A stretch of 64,000 bases of DNA from Pseudoxanthomonas sp. CF385 (lineage in GTDB: Bacteria; Pseudomonadota; Gammaproteobacteria; Xanthomonadales; Xanthomonadaceae). Shown piece after piece: positions 44,827 to 52,579 of this stretch. Position numbers and translations under genes: made by a program. The stretch is from the NCBI RefSeq assembly GCF_900104255.1, contig NZ_FNKZ01000001.1:1766001-1830000 (forward strand), given 5' to 3'. The notes under the pieces are model-generated. The model had not been told where the DNA came from and searched no databases. It saw only the letters and a list, made by a program, of their open reading frames with translations. The first letter of the stretch is position 1. Each line of letters opens with the position of its first letter.

Positions 44827-45690
44827 CTACTTCCCGCGTTCGAGAACGAGCAGGGGGTCGATGCGGGTATCGAACCAGTTCATCCCCCAATGCAGATGCG
44901 GCCCCGTCGCGCGGCCCGTGGCGCCGACGGCGCCGATCACCTGTCCGGGTTCGATGCGGTCGCCCACCTTCACGTCGATGCGCGACAGGTGCAGGAAGTT
45001 CGAACTGATGCCATACCCGTGGTCGAGCAACACCGTGCCCCCCGTCAGGTAGAGGTCCGGCGCCGCGAACGTCACGACGCCACCGGCCGGCGCCTTCACC
45101 GGCGTGCCGGTCGGCGCGGCGATGTCCATCCCGGAGTGGCCGGCGCCGGGCTGCCCGTTGTAGACGCGCGCATTGCCGAACCGACCGCTGATGCGGCCTT
45201 CCACGGGCCATTGGAACGGCACCGCGAAGTCGGTGCGTTCGTCATCGCGCAGGCGCGCGGCGGTCACCAGCGCCTGTTCACGCTCGATCCGGGCGGCGAT
45301 CTCGGGCGGTGGATTGACGGTCTTCGGCGGCACGCCATTGACGTGCTCGACGGGCCAATCACGCGGGGTGACGGTGATTTCGGCGACAAGCTCCGCGACA
45401 TCGTGGCGGGGAGGGCCAGGGAGGATCACGCCGATCCGTATGGGTCCCTGTTCGTCGCGACCGACACCGAATACGACGGTGCCATAGCCGCTGACCCGCA
45501 GCGTCCGTGCTCCATAGTGCACGGAGCTGCCGGGCGGCACCTTGCCGAAGACCAACGCTCCTTGGGACACGCTAGTAGGGAAGATCACGCGTTGGTCGGT
45601 CGCCGGCGCGATCAAGGCGTCCTGCGCCGCCACGCGCGGCATGCCGCCCATGCAGATCGCGGCGAGCAGCGCCGCGACCGCCGCCTTCAA
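44827..45690 (-). CDS. Periplasmic M23 (LytM-type) metallopeptidase
   Basis: Exported protein of 287 residues with a signal peptide (KAAVAALLAAICMGGMPRVA). The peptidase domain is in the last 130 residues: QWPVEGRISGRFGNARVYNG, zinc-ligand HSGMDIAAPTG, VLLDHGYGISSNFLHLSR, and the C-terminal ATGRATGPHLHWGMNWF (HxH). The N-terminal half is a beta-rich region that may bind peptidoglycan. It probably cleaves peptide cross-bridges during growth or separation. The start overlaps the pyrC stop by four bases (ATGA), so it is translated with pyrC although the pathways differ. Confidence 0.93.
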   Translation of the reverse strand: MKAAVAALLAAICMGGMPRVAAQDALIAPATDQRVIFPTSVSQGALVFGKVPPGSSVHYGARTLRVSGYGTVVFGVGRDEQGPIRIGVILPGPPRHDVAELVAEITVTPRDWPVEHVNGVPPKTVNPPPEIAARIEREQALVTAARLRDDERTDFAVPFQWPVEGRISGRFGNARVYNGQPGAGHSGMDIAAPTGTPVKAPAGGVVTFAAPDLYLTGGTVLLDHGYGISSNFLHLSRIDVKVGDRIEPGQVIGAVGATGRATGPHLHWGMNWFDTRIDPLLVLERGK

Positions 45691-47033
45691 CGTGCGAACT
45701 CCAGGCGCTGGCCGTTCGGCGTGCCGACCAGATGCTCGCCATTCCAGACCATGCGGCCGTTGACCCAGGTAGCGCCGATCCGCGAATGGAAGGTGCGGCC
45801 CTCGAACGGCGACCAGCCCACCTTGGACAGCACGTCTTCGCGCTTCACGGTGAACGGCTCGTCATCGATCAGGACCAGGTCAGCGAAATAGCCTTCGCGC
45901 AGGTAGCCGCGTTCCTTCACGTCGAACAGCTGCGCGGGCGCGTGGGCGAACTTCTGCACGACGCGGGTGACGTCCATGCGCTTCTCGTGCACCAGCTCCA
46001 GCGCGGCGACCAGCGCGTACTGCACCAGCGGCAGGCCGGACGGTGCCTGCACGTAGGGCTTTTCCTTCTCTTCCAGCGTATGCGGCGCATGGTCGGTGGC
46101 GAGCACGTCGATCACGTCGTCCACCAGCGCCTTAATCAGCGCCTCGCGGTCGCTGGCGTCCTTGATGGCGGGGTTGCACTTGATCAGGTTGCCCAGCGCC
46201 GCATAGTCCGCGCGGTCGAAGCGCAGGAAGTGGATGCAGGTTTCCGCGGTGATCCGCTTGCGCGCGCCATCCGCGTGCACCAGCGGGCCGGGCGTGAACA
46301 GCGCCAGCTCGTCGGCGGTGGAGATGTGCAGCACGTGCAGGCGGGTGCCGTGTTTGCGCGCCAGCGACATCGCCAGGCGGGTGGACTTGATGCACGCCTC
46401 GCGGCTGCGGATGTCCGGGTGGTGCTCGGCACTGAGCGCATCGCCGTACCTGGCCTGGAACGCCGCCAGGTTGGCGTCGATCATCGGCGTGTCTTCGCAG
46501 TGGGTGATGATTGGCGTCGGCGCCTCACGGAAGATCGCGTCCAGCGTGTCGGGGTTGTCGACCAGCATGTTGCCGGTGGAGGCGCCCATGAACACCTTGA
46601 TGCCCGGCGCGGTCTTCGGGTCCAGCGTGCGGATCGCTTCCAGGTTGTCGTTGCTGGCGCCCATGTAGAAGCCGTAGTTGCCCCAGGCGCGGCCCTTGGC
46701 CCGCTGGTACTTGTCCTCCAGCGCCGCGGCGTCCAGCGTCGGCGGGCTGGTGTTGGGCATGTCCATGAACGTGGTCAGGCCGCCGGCCACGGCGGCGGCC
46801 GATTCGGTGGCCATATCGCCCTTGTGGGGCATGCCCGGTTCGCGGAAATGCACTTGGTCGTCGATCATCCCCGGCAGCAGCAGGCGTCCGGCCGCGTCGA
46901 TCACGGTGTCCTCGCCCTGGGGCCGGATCTCGGCGGCGATGCGGGCGATGCGGCCGTTCTCGATCCGCAGGTCACCCTCGGTGACGCGGCCTTCGTTGAC
47001 CAGGCGGGCGTTGACGATGACGGTGGCGGGCAT
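45687..47033 (-). CDS. pyrC: Dihydroorotase (type I)
   Basis: Zinc amidohydrolase of 448 residues that cyclises carbamoyl-aspartate to dihydroorotate, third step of pyrimidine synthesis. Metal ligands are in GMIDDQVHFREPGMPHKGD (HxR form with D between) and RLHVLHISTADELALF; NPAIKDASDREALIKALVDD and IDVLATDHAPHTLEEKEKPY are the usual late motifs with the catalytic Asp. The length and DQVHFREPG place it in the longer, COG0044 group. The start at 47033 shares one base with the yidD stop (TGATG). A second pyrimidine gene, pyrD, is at the other end of the window. Confidence 0.95.
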   Translation of the reverse strand: MPATVIVNARLVNEGRVTEGDLRIENGRIARIAAEIRPQGEDTVIDAAGRLLLPGMIDDQVHFREPGMPHKGDMATESAAAVAGGLTTFMDMPNTSPPTLDAAALEDKYQRAKGRAWGNYGFYMGASNDNLEAIRTLDPKTAPGIKVFMGASTGNMLVDNPDTLDAIFREAPTPIITHCEDTPMIDANLAAFQARYGDALSAEHHPDIRSREACIKSTRLAMSLARKHGTRLHVLHISTADELALFTPGPLVHADGARKRITAETCIHFLRFDRADYAALGNLIKCNPAIKDASDREALIKALVDDVIDVLATDHAPHTLEEKEKPYVQAPSGLPLVQYALVAALELVHEKRMDVTRVVQKFAHAPAQLFDVKERGYLREGYFADLVLIDDEPFTVKREDVLSKVGWSPFEGRTFHSRIGATWVNGRMVWNGEHLVGTPNGQRLEFAR

Positions 47034-47296
47034 CAGGGGTTCCTGGAAGGGCGGGGGGAGGGGGCGTGCGCGTGGCCGCACGACGACGGTACAGGATCGT
47101 GGCCGCCGGGGTGGAGCGGATGGCAGCGGCCGATCCGGCGGATCGCCAGCCAGCCGCCTTTCAGCGGACCGAACCGGCCGATCGCCTCCATGGCGTACTC
47201 CGAACAGGAGGGCACGAAGCGGCAGCGAGGGCCCAGCAGCGGGCTGATGAAGCGCTTGTATCCCTTCAGCAACAGGATGAGCAGGCGGGAGAGCAT
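47033..47296 (-). CDS. yidD: Membrane protein insertion efficiency factor YidD
   Basis: Small membrane-associated protein of 87 residues that assists YidC-mediated insertion. It shows the diagnostic sequence [19 protein letters not shown], then [20 protein letters not shown] and the conserved [17 protein letters not shown]. The C-terminal tail is Pro/Ser-rich. It leads the yidD-pyrC-M23 minus-strand run. It normally sits beside rnpA/yidC in other bacteria; here it is away from them. Confidence 0.95.
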   Translation of the reverse strand: MLSRLLILLLKGYKRFISPLLGPRCRFVPSCSEYAMEAIGRFGPLKGGWLAIRRIGRCHPLHPGGHDPVPSSCGHAHAPSPRPSRNP

Positions 47297-47319
47297 GTGC
47301 CCGATGATACCCCGTCGGG

Positions 47320-47348
47320 TTGCCGCTGCCTCCCGGGTAGGCTATAAA
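47320..47348 (+). promoter_or_regulatory. Promoter of dksA
   Basis: TTGCCG (47320-47325) and TATAAA (47343-47348) with exactly 17 bases between them form a sigma-70-type promoter. The expected start is near 47355, about 38 bases before the GTG initiation codon of dksA. Confidence 0.75.
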
Positions 47349-47392
47349 AGCGCGCTTTCCCGATGCTCGGGAAGAACAAGGAAGCGCTGTTC

Positions 47393-48493
47393 GTGGCTGC
47401 AAAGAAACCTGCGAAGAAGGCCGCCAAGGCCGCCAAGAAACCCGCTCAGACCGTCGCCAAGAAGCCTGTCGTGAAGAAGGCTGCTGCCAAGAAACCGGCC
47501 CCGAAGCCGGCGGCCAAGAAGGCGGCTCCCAAGCCTGTCGCCAAGAAGCCTGTCGCCAAGAAGGCGGCGGCACCGGTGAAGAAGCCGGCTGCCAAGCCGG
47601 TGGCGAAGAAGGCCGCACCGGTCAAGAAAGCGGCGGCCAAGCCCGCACCCGCCAAGAAGCCCGTACCGGCCGCCAAGGCGCCCGTCGCCAAGGCTGCGCC
47701 CGTGAAGGCGCCGGCGAAAGCCACGAAGCCCGCTCCTGCCAAGCCCGCACCGAAGCCTGCCGCCAAGCCGGCTCCGGCAAAGTCCGCCCCCACCGCGGCT
47801 GCGACCAAGTCCCCCGCTCCGGCGCCTGCCCCCAAGGCAGCTGCCGTGGCTCCGGTTCCCGCCGCCAAGGTTCCGTCCCCCCCGAAGCCTGTGCCAGTCC
47901 CGAAATCAACTAGCAAATCCGCCAAAGCGCCGACCCCCGCCGCAGCTCCCGTGAGCACCCGTCCCGCCGTCACTCCTCGCCCCGTGGGCAAGGTCGCGGT
48001 GGCCGTGGCCGCCAAGCCTGCCGCGCCGGTCGTGCGCGGCAAGGTGAAAGAAGTGCCCTACAAGACCGACGAAGCCACCGGTCGCCCGATCGTGCCGACC
48101 GGCTACAAGCCCTCGCCCGAAGAGGAGTACATGAGCGCGTTGCAGCTCGAGTACTTCCGCCAGCGCCTGCTCCAGTGGCGTGGCGACCTGGTCGAGGAAT
48201 CCAAGCAGACCATCGAGAACCTCAAGGATGAAGTCCGCGACATCGGCGACGAAGCCGAGCGCGCGACCCGCGAGACCGAGAACTCGCTGGAACTGCGTAC
48301 CCGCGACCGCTACCGCAAGCTGATCGGCAAGATCGACAGCACGCTGAAGCGCCTGGAAGGTGGCGACTACGGCTACTGCGTCGACACCGGTGAAGAAATC
48401 GGCCTGGATCGCCTCGAAGCGCGCCTGACCGCCGAGCGCACCATCGACGCCCAGGAGCGTTGGGAACACCTGCAGAAGCAGCAGGGCGACTGA
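47393..48493 (+). CDS. dksA: DksA-family RNA polymerase-binding protein with long Ala/Lys/Pro N-terminus
   Basis: Transcription factor of 366 residues acting with ppGpp in the RNA polymerase secondary channel. Residues 1 to about 215 are a low-complexity Ala-Lys-Pro tail like histone H1, likely disordered and able to bind DNA. The DksA core follows: YMSALQLEYFRQRLLQWRGD coiled coil, tip IGDEAERATRETENSLELRT and the globular end. The usual four zinc cysteines are C329, T332, T350, A353, so only one remains, as in zinc-independent DksA forms. The tip reads D-x-x-E-x-A where E. coli has D-x-x-D-x-A. The start is GTG 47393 with AAGGAAG upstream; ATG 47363 is too close to the promoter start. Confidence 0.92.
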   Translation: MAAKKPAKKAAKAAKKPAQTVAKKPVVKKAAAKKPAPKPAAKKAAPKPVAKKPVAKKAAAPVKKPAAKPVAKKAAPVKKAAAKPAPAKKPVPAAKAPVAKAAPVKAPAKATKPAPAKPAPKPAAKPAPAKSAPTAAATKSPAPAPAPKAAAVAPVPAAKVPSPPKPVPVPKSTSKSAKAPTPAAAPVSTRPAVTPRPVGKVAVAVAAKPAAPVVRGKVKEVPYKTDEATGRPIVPTGYKPSPEEEYMSALQLEYFRQRLLQWRGDLVEESKQTIENLKDEVRDIGDEAERATRETENSLELRTRDRYRKLIGKIDSTLKRLEGGDYGYCVDTGEEIGLDRLEARLTAERTIDAQERWEHLQKQQGD

Positions 48494-48515
48494 GTTCCGC
48501 GTTCTCCTGATATGG

Positions 48516-48546
48516 AAAACCCCGCCTCGGCGGGGTTTTTCTTTTT
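48516..48546 (+). terminator. Rho-independent terminator of dksA
   Basis: Stem AAAACCCCG / CGGGGTTTT with loop CCTCGG, followed by TCTTTTT, 22 bases after the dksA stop. The A-rich 5' flank could also support termination from the minus strand. Confidence 0.92.
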
Positions 48547-48564
48547 CCGGATACGGCTTGCCGG

Positions 48565-49806
48565 CTACTGGAGCTCGCGCAGGTCGAGGCGTCGCAGGCG
48601 AGGCGCCTTCCATGCCGTGACGCCGGCAACGGACAGGATCGCAAAGCCCCCGATGATGACCGCGGGTACCAGGCCGAGCAGCTTGGCCATCGTGCCGGCG
48701 TAGAACGCGCCGAGTTCGTTCGACGAACTGACGAAGATGCCGTTGATCGACGACACGCGCCCCCGCATCTCGTCCGGCGTGGACAGCTGCAGGATGGTCG
48801 AGCGGACGACCACCGACACGCCATCGCACATGCCGTAGAACAACAGGATGCCCGCCGACAACCAGAAGCTGCGCGACAGGCCGAACGCGATCACGCTCAG
48901 GCCGAAACCCATCACCGCGAACAACAGGACGCGGCCGGCGTGTTTCTGCAGCGGGTGGCGCGCCAGCCACAGGCCCACGCAGACCGAGCCGGCTGCCGGC
49001 ATCGCGCGGAGGATGCCCAGGCCTTCCGGGCCGTAGTGGAGGATGTCGTGGATGAAGGCGGGCAGCATGGCCACCACGCCGCCGAGCAGCACGGAAAACA
49101 TGTCCAGCGCCATGGCGCCGAGCATGATCTGGTTGCTCAGCACGAAGCGCGCGCCCTGCGCGATGCTCGCGAACACCGGCAGGCTCACGGCGGGCGGCCC
49201 GGGCTCTTCCACCTTCAGCCGGGCCAGCACGGTGGCGGCCAGCAGGGCGAACACCACGGCGATGGCGTACGACAGCGTCTTGCCGCCGAACCCCACCAGC
49301 ACGCCGCCCAGCGCCGGCCCGGTGACGAGTGCGGCCTGGAAGATCACGCTGCCCAGACCGGCTGCGCGCACGAAATCCTCGCGAGGCAGCACCTTGGCGA
49401 ACAGCGCGTTGTAGACGGGACTGAGGAACGAGCGCGCCATGCCGGTCAGCGCGATCGCCGCATAGATCGGCCACGTCCCGTTGAAAGGCAGCCAGCCGGC
49501 GGACACGGCCACCAGGATCACGGCGGTGGTCGCCAGCGCGGCGCACGCCACCATGCCTACGCGCCGCCGCGGCAGATGGTCGACCAGATAGCCGGCAAAC
49601 GGTGCGACGCAGAAGAACGGCAGGACTTCGGCCAGGCCCACCAGGCCGAGCGAGAAGGTGTCGCGGGTCAGTTCGTAGATATGCCAACCGACGGTGACGG
49701 CGACGATCTGGTACGACAGCAGCGCGCAGATGCGGTACGCCAGCACCGCCGCATAGCCGCGGTTACGCAGCAGCGAGAAGGCGGAAGGGGTCGGGCCGTC
49801 GTTCAC
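48565..49806 (-). CDS. MFS exporter, EntS-like
   Basis: Inner-membrane protein of 413 residues with about 12 hydrophobic spans. The N-terminal LLRNRGYAAVLAYRICALLS, the loop GYLVDHLPRRRVGMVACAAL, and VLPREDFVRAAGLGSVIFQA are typical of the enterobactin-exporter (EntS) group of MFS drug-like efflux proteins. No siderophore gene is adjacent, so the substrate is unknown. The start overlaps the sufE stop by four bases (ATGA), a coupling that need not mean shared function. The gene runs convergent with dksA. Confidence 0.88.
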   Translation of the reverse strand: MNDGPTPSAFSLLRNRGYAAVLAYRICALLSYQIVAVTVGWHIYELTRDTFSLGLVGLAEVLPFFCVAPFAGYLVDHLPRRRVGMVACAALATTAVILVAVSAGWLPFNGTWPIYAAIALTGMARSFLSPVYNALFAKVLPREDFVRAAGLGSVIFQAALVTGPALGGVLVGFGGKTLSYAIAVVFALLAATVLARLKVEEPGPPAVSLPVFASIAQGARFVLSNQIMLGAMALDMFSVLLGGVVAMLPAFIHDILHYGPEGLGILRAMPAAGSVCVGLWLARHPLQKHAGRVLLFAVMGFGLSVIAFGLSRSFWLSAGILLFYGMCDGVSVVVRSTILQLSTPDEMRGRVSSINGIFVSSSNELGAFYAGTMAKLLGLVPAVIIGGFAILSVAGVTAWKAPRLRRLDLRELQ

Positions 49807-50240
49807 TTTGCGTTGGCGGCCGTCTCGCGGATGAAGGCCAGCAGCGAGGCCAGGCCGTTGCTGCGGGTGGGCGAGAGGTGCTTGGCCAGGCCGATGTCGG
49901 CGATGTAGTCCGGCGTGGTCTCCAGGATCTCCGCGGCCGAGCGACCCGAATACACGCGCAGGGCGAGAAAGATCAGTCCGGAGACGATCGCCGAATCGCT
50001 GACGGCATGGAAATCCAGCTTTGCCGCATCGCCTTCGGGCACGATCCAGACCATCGACTGGCAGCCGAGCAGGCGGTGCTCCTCGCGTTTCCAGTCGTCC
50101 GGAAACGTCGGCAGCTTGCGACCCAGGTCGATCAGGTACTGATAGCGTTCGGACCAGTCGCCGAAGAAGGCGAATTCGTCCTTGATGGCCGCCTGCGCAT
50201 CGGCGGCGGTCGGTTCGAGCGGGAAGATCGTGTCGGTCAT
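49803..50240 (-). CDS. sufE: SufE-family sulfur acceptor
   Basis: Cytoplasmic protein of 145 residues that accepts persulfide sulfur from a SufS-type cysteine desulfurase for Fe-S cluster assembly. The active cysteine lies in HRLLGCQSMVWIVPEG near residue 60; FAFFGDWSERYQYLIDLGRK and AIVSGLIFLALRVYSGRSAA are family landmarks. The C-terminal LSPTRSNGLASLLAFI is conserved in SufE/CsdE. Its partner desulfurase is not in this window. The next gene upstream on this strand is cysS, 46 bases away. Confidence 0.94.
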   Translation of the reverse strand: MTDTIFPLEPTAADAQAAIKDEFAFFGDWSERYQYLIDLGRKLPTFPDDWKREEHRLLGCQSMVWIVPEGDAAKLDFHAVSDSAIVSGLIFLALRVYSGRSAAEILETTPDYIADIGLAKHLSPTRSNGLASLLAFIRETAANAK

Positions 50241-50286
50241 GGGGGTTCCGGGAGCGCGGCGTCGCCGGCTCCCTGATGGGGATGGA

Positions 50287-51678
50287 TCAGGCGCGCTTCC
50301 AGCGTACGCCCTGCGGCGTGTCTTCCAGCAGGATGCCTTCGGCCGCCAGCTGGTCGCGGATCGCGTCGGAACGGGCGAAGTCGCGCGACTGCTTCGCGGC
50401 GGCGCGCTCGTCGATCAGGCCCTGGATACGGGCATCGTCGTCGCTGGACGTGCCGCGGGCGAACCAGGCGGCGGGATCCTGCTCGAGCAGGCCCAGCACG
50501 CGCCCAGCACCGAGCAGTTCGCCCTTCAGGCGCTCACGGTCCTGCGCCGTCGTCGCCTTGCGGGCGTCGGCGGCGATGCGGGCGATCTCCGCCAACGCCA
50601 GCGGCGTGTTGAGGTCGTCGTCCAGCGCATCCTCGATGGCCTGCGGCGTCTGCGCCGGTGCGGCGACATCACCCAGATCGCGCAGGGTGCCGTACAACCG
50701 GTCCAGCGTGTTCTTCGACTGCTCCACCAGCGCCTCCGACCAGTCCAGCGGCTGCCGGTAGTGCGCGGAGAGCAGGGCGTAACGCAGCGCTTCGGGCGGA
50801 TGTTGCTGAAGGAGATCGTGGACCTTCTCGATGTTGCCCAGCGACTTGCTCATCTTGGCGCCGCCGAAGTTCAGCATGCCGTTGTGCAGCCAGAAGCGGG
50901 CGAAGGTCTTGTGTGAGCCGTCGGCGTGCTTGTGCGCGCATTCGCTCTGCGCCACTTCGTTCTCGTGGTGCGGGAACTGCAGGTCCACGCCACCGGCGTG
51001 GATGTCGATGGTCTCGCCGAGGTGCGCGGCAGCCATCGCCGAGCACTCGATGTGCCAGCCCGGGCGGCCGAGGCCCCAGGGCGAGTCCCAGCCCGGCAGG
51101 TCGGGCGTGGAGGGCTTCCACAGCACGAAGTCGCCGGGATCGCGCTTGTAAGGCGCCACCTCGACGCGGGCACCGGCCAGCATTTCGTCCGGATCGCGGC
51201 GCGAGAGCTTGCCGTACTCGGCGAAGCTGCCCACCGCGAACAGCACGTGGCCTTCGGCGGCATAGGCGTGCCCGCCGGCGATCAGCTGCTCGATCATCGC
51301 GATGATGTGCGGAATGTGGGCGGTCGCGGCCGGTTCGATGTCCGGGGAGAATTCGTCCGTCACGCCCAGCCCGGCCATGTCTTCGCGGTACGCCGCCGCA
51401 TAGCGGTCGGTGATGGCGGAGATCGCCACGCCCAGCTCCTTGGCCGCCGCGTTGATCTTGTCGTCCACGTCCGTGATGTTGCGCGCGTAGCGCAGCCGGC
51501 CGTAGCGCCGCCGCAGGAGGGCGGCCAGCACGCCGAACACCACGGGGCCGCGCGCGTTGCCGATGTGGACGTAGTTGTAGACGGTGGGCCCGCAGACGTA
51601 CATCGTCGGGCAGGCAGGATCGAGCGGCGCGAACGGCTCGACCCGGCGCGTCAGGTTGTTGTGCAGGCGCAGGGTCAT
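50287..51678 (-). CDS. cysS: Cysteinyl-tRNA synthetase
   Basis: Class I aminoacyl-tRNA synthetase of 463 residues charging tRNA-Cys. The N-terminal [20 protein letters not shown] and [20 protein letters not shown] carry the HIGH motif and the zinc-ligand cysteine. Others are [28 protein letters not shown] and the KMSKSLGN loop. The C-terminal tail [20 protein letters not shown] is the expected anticodon-side helix. ATG 51678 is clear and the length matches E. coli CysS (461). Confidence 0.97.
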   Translation of the reverse strand: MTLRLHNNLTRRVEPFAPLDPACPTMYVCGPTVYNYVHIGNARGPVVFGVLAALLRRRYGRLRYARNITDVDDKINAAAKELGVAISAITDRYAAAYREDMAGLGVTDEFSPDIEPAATAHIPHIIAMIEQLIAGGHAYAAEGHVLFAVGSFAEYGKLSRRDPDEMLAGARVEVAPYKRDPGDFVLWKPSTPDLPGWDSPWGLGRPGWHIECSAMAAAHLGETIDIHAGGVDLQFPHHENEVAQSECAHKHADGSHKTFARFWLHNGMLNFGGAKMSKSLGNIEKVHDLLQQHPPEALRYALLSAHYRQPLDWSEALVEQSKNTLDRLYGTLRDLGDVAAPAQTPQAIEDALDDDLNTPLALAEIARIAADARKATTAQDRERLKGELLGAGRVLGLLEQDPAAWFARGTSSDDDARIQGLIDERAAAKQSRDFARSDAIRDQLAAEGILLEDTPQGVRWKRA

Positions 51679-51817
51679 GGGCGTGGGGCAGGGGATACCC
51701 GGTCGATTCTACCGTCTGCGCTCCCTGCGGACACCGGGTCGGTCCGGCGCCCGATGTTCAGCCCCACTCAAGGCGCGATGCCTACACTGTGACACCGGGA
51801 TACCACTTACAGGCCAC

Positions 51818-52318
51818 ATGCACCGCTTCCGCGCCGCCCTTTTCCTGTCCTGCCTGCTGGCCTGCGCCCCGTTGTTGGCGCAGGAGCGGGTGATCCCGAC
51901 GGAGAACGTGCGGCTCGATTACGCCCAGGTGCTCAGCGTGGAGCCGGTGTACCAGACCCTCAGGGCCACCCGCACCGAGCAGCGCTGCGACGAGGTGCCC
52001 GCGGTCAAGCCCGAGCCGGCGACCCGCGAGGAAGAAAGCCGCTGGTCGAAGATGGTCAGTTCGGTGAAAGGCTGGTTCGGGAGTGATGAGGCCTCCGCCC
52101 CGCCAGTGGCGCCGCCGGCCAGCACGGTCCGGACCAATTGCAGGGCCGTGCCGGTGGAACGTGAGTTCCAGCGGCCCATCGCCTACGACGTGGACTACAT
52201 CTACAAGGGCGTGAAGTACCGCTCCCGCCTGGCCGAGGATCCCGGCAACCGCCTGCGGATCCGTGTGTCGGTGGTGCCCTACGTCACCCCGATGCAGCCC
52301 GCCGCCAGCACGCCCTGA
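51818..52318 (+). CDS. Exported protein of unknown function
   Basis: Protein of 166 residues with signal peptide RFRAALFLSCLLACAPLLAQ. The mature part has two cysteines (RCDEVP, TNCRAVP) and a C-terminal strand-rich region YDVDYIYKGVKYRSRLAEDP followed by RLRIRVSVVPYV. This tail resembles the end of glycine-zipper 2TM outer-membrane proteins (the YDVTYxYxG...RLPYDPG type), but the glycine zipper itself is absent, replaced by an acidic/Ser segment with VKGWFGSDEAS. A relict or variant of that family is likely. The ATG at 51818 is chosen for the signal peptide. Confidence 0.72.
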   Translation: MHRFRAALFLSCLLACAPLLAQERVIPTENVRLDYAQVLSVEPVYQTLRATRTEQRCDEVPAVKPEPATREEESRWSKMVSSVKGWFGSDEASAPPVAPPASTVRTNCRAVPVEREFQRPIAYDVDYIYKGVKYRSRLAEDPGNRLRIRVSVVPYVTPMQPAASTP

Positions 52319-52343
52319 GTGCTGCCACCCTCCGAAGGTAGCC

Positions 52344-52372
52344 TTGCGCTGCGCCGCAGCACATGCGAGCAT
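52344..52372 (+). promoter_or_regulatory. Weak promoter candidate before the arg leader
   Basis: TTGCGC (52344-52349) and GAGCAT (52367-52372) are 17 bases apart. The -10 match is poor (3 of 6). If correct, transcription would start next to the leader ATG at 52381, so the leader peptide would be translated from a leaderless message. Confidence 0.3.
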
Positions 52373-52380
52373 TCGCGGCC

Positions 52381-52473
52381 ATGAAGATGAACGCACACGC
52401 CCATGCAGCCAGCGCGGCCTCCCAGGCCTCGAGCATGACGTCGCGTGCCCGTCGACCGGAATCCTGCATCTAG
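52381..52473 (+). CDS. Putative arginine-sensing leader peptide
   Basis: ORF of 30 codons ending in TAG, 106 bases before argF'. It starts MKMNAHAHAASAASQ and contains R-A-R-R at codons 22-25 (CGT, GCC, CGT, CGA; 52444-52455), then P-E-S-C-I and stop. Three Arg codons in four, placed just before competing RNA helices and a terminator, are what an arginine attenuator needs. The stop codon sits exactly at the first base of the antiterminator arm. No clear Shine-Dalgarno is present; a second in-frame ATG is at 52387. Attenuation is an inference, but the geometry is precise. Confidence 0.7.
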   Translation: MKMNAHAHAASAASQASSMTSRARRPESCI

Positions 52474-52515
52474 CTGGGTACCCCGGACGTCGTCGCTTGT
52501 TCACCGGAACCCAGC
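52450..52515 (+). promoter_or_regulatory. Putative attenuator switch (pause and antiterminator helices) before argF'
   Basis: Three segments compete. Region 2 (GCTGGGT at 52473-52479 and CCGG at 52483-52486) can pair with region 3 (CCGG at 52504-52507 and ACCCAGC at 52509-52515), forming an antiterminator. Region 1 (52450-52459, covering the last two Arg codons) can pair with 52483-52492 at 8 of 10 positions. Region 3 is also the 5' arm of the terminator at 52508. A ribosome stalled at the Arg codons would leave region 2 free; one at the stop codon would cover it. Confidence 0.7.
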
Positions 52516-52533
52516 CAGAGGCTGGGTTTTTTC
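52508..52533 (+). terminator. Rho-independent terminator/attenuator upstream of argF'
   Basis: Stem AACCCAGCC / GGCTGGGTT with loop AGA, followed by TTTTC. It lies between the leader ORF and argF', 47 bases before the argF' start. A strong intrinsic terminator directly before a biosynthetic gene, with no complete gene to terminate, points to attenuation. Confidence 0.88.
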
Positions 52534-52579
52534 GTTTCTGACCTCCGCAATGCCACATTCCCGAAACCAGGATGCCGTA

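Noticed and set aside
44827..47033. M23 peptidase as a pyrimidine-pathway protein because it overlaps pyrC
   Set aside because: The signal peptide and LytM zinc motifs place it in the periplasm. The ATGA overlap shows coupling only, as for many unrelated pairs in this window.
47363..47392. ATG start for dksA at 47363
   Set aside because: It lies about eight bases from the predicted transcription start and has no ribosome-binding site. The GTG at 47393 has AAGGAAG upstream and gives the usual MAAKKPAKKA beginning.
47400..47990. Tandem repeat or CRISPR-like array in the AAG/GCC-rich segment
   Set aside because: The repeats are irregular codon-level repeats of Ala, Lys and Pro inside the dksA frame, without fixed units or spacers.
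47446..48042. Minus-strand 198-codon Gly/Ala-rich frame opposite the dksA tail
   Set aside because: It is the mirror of the Ala/Lys/Pro codon repeats of dksA. There is no independent evidence of coding, and the dksA promoter and core domain settle the plus strand.
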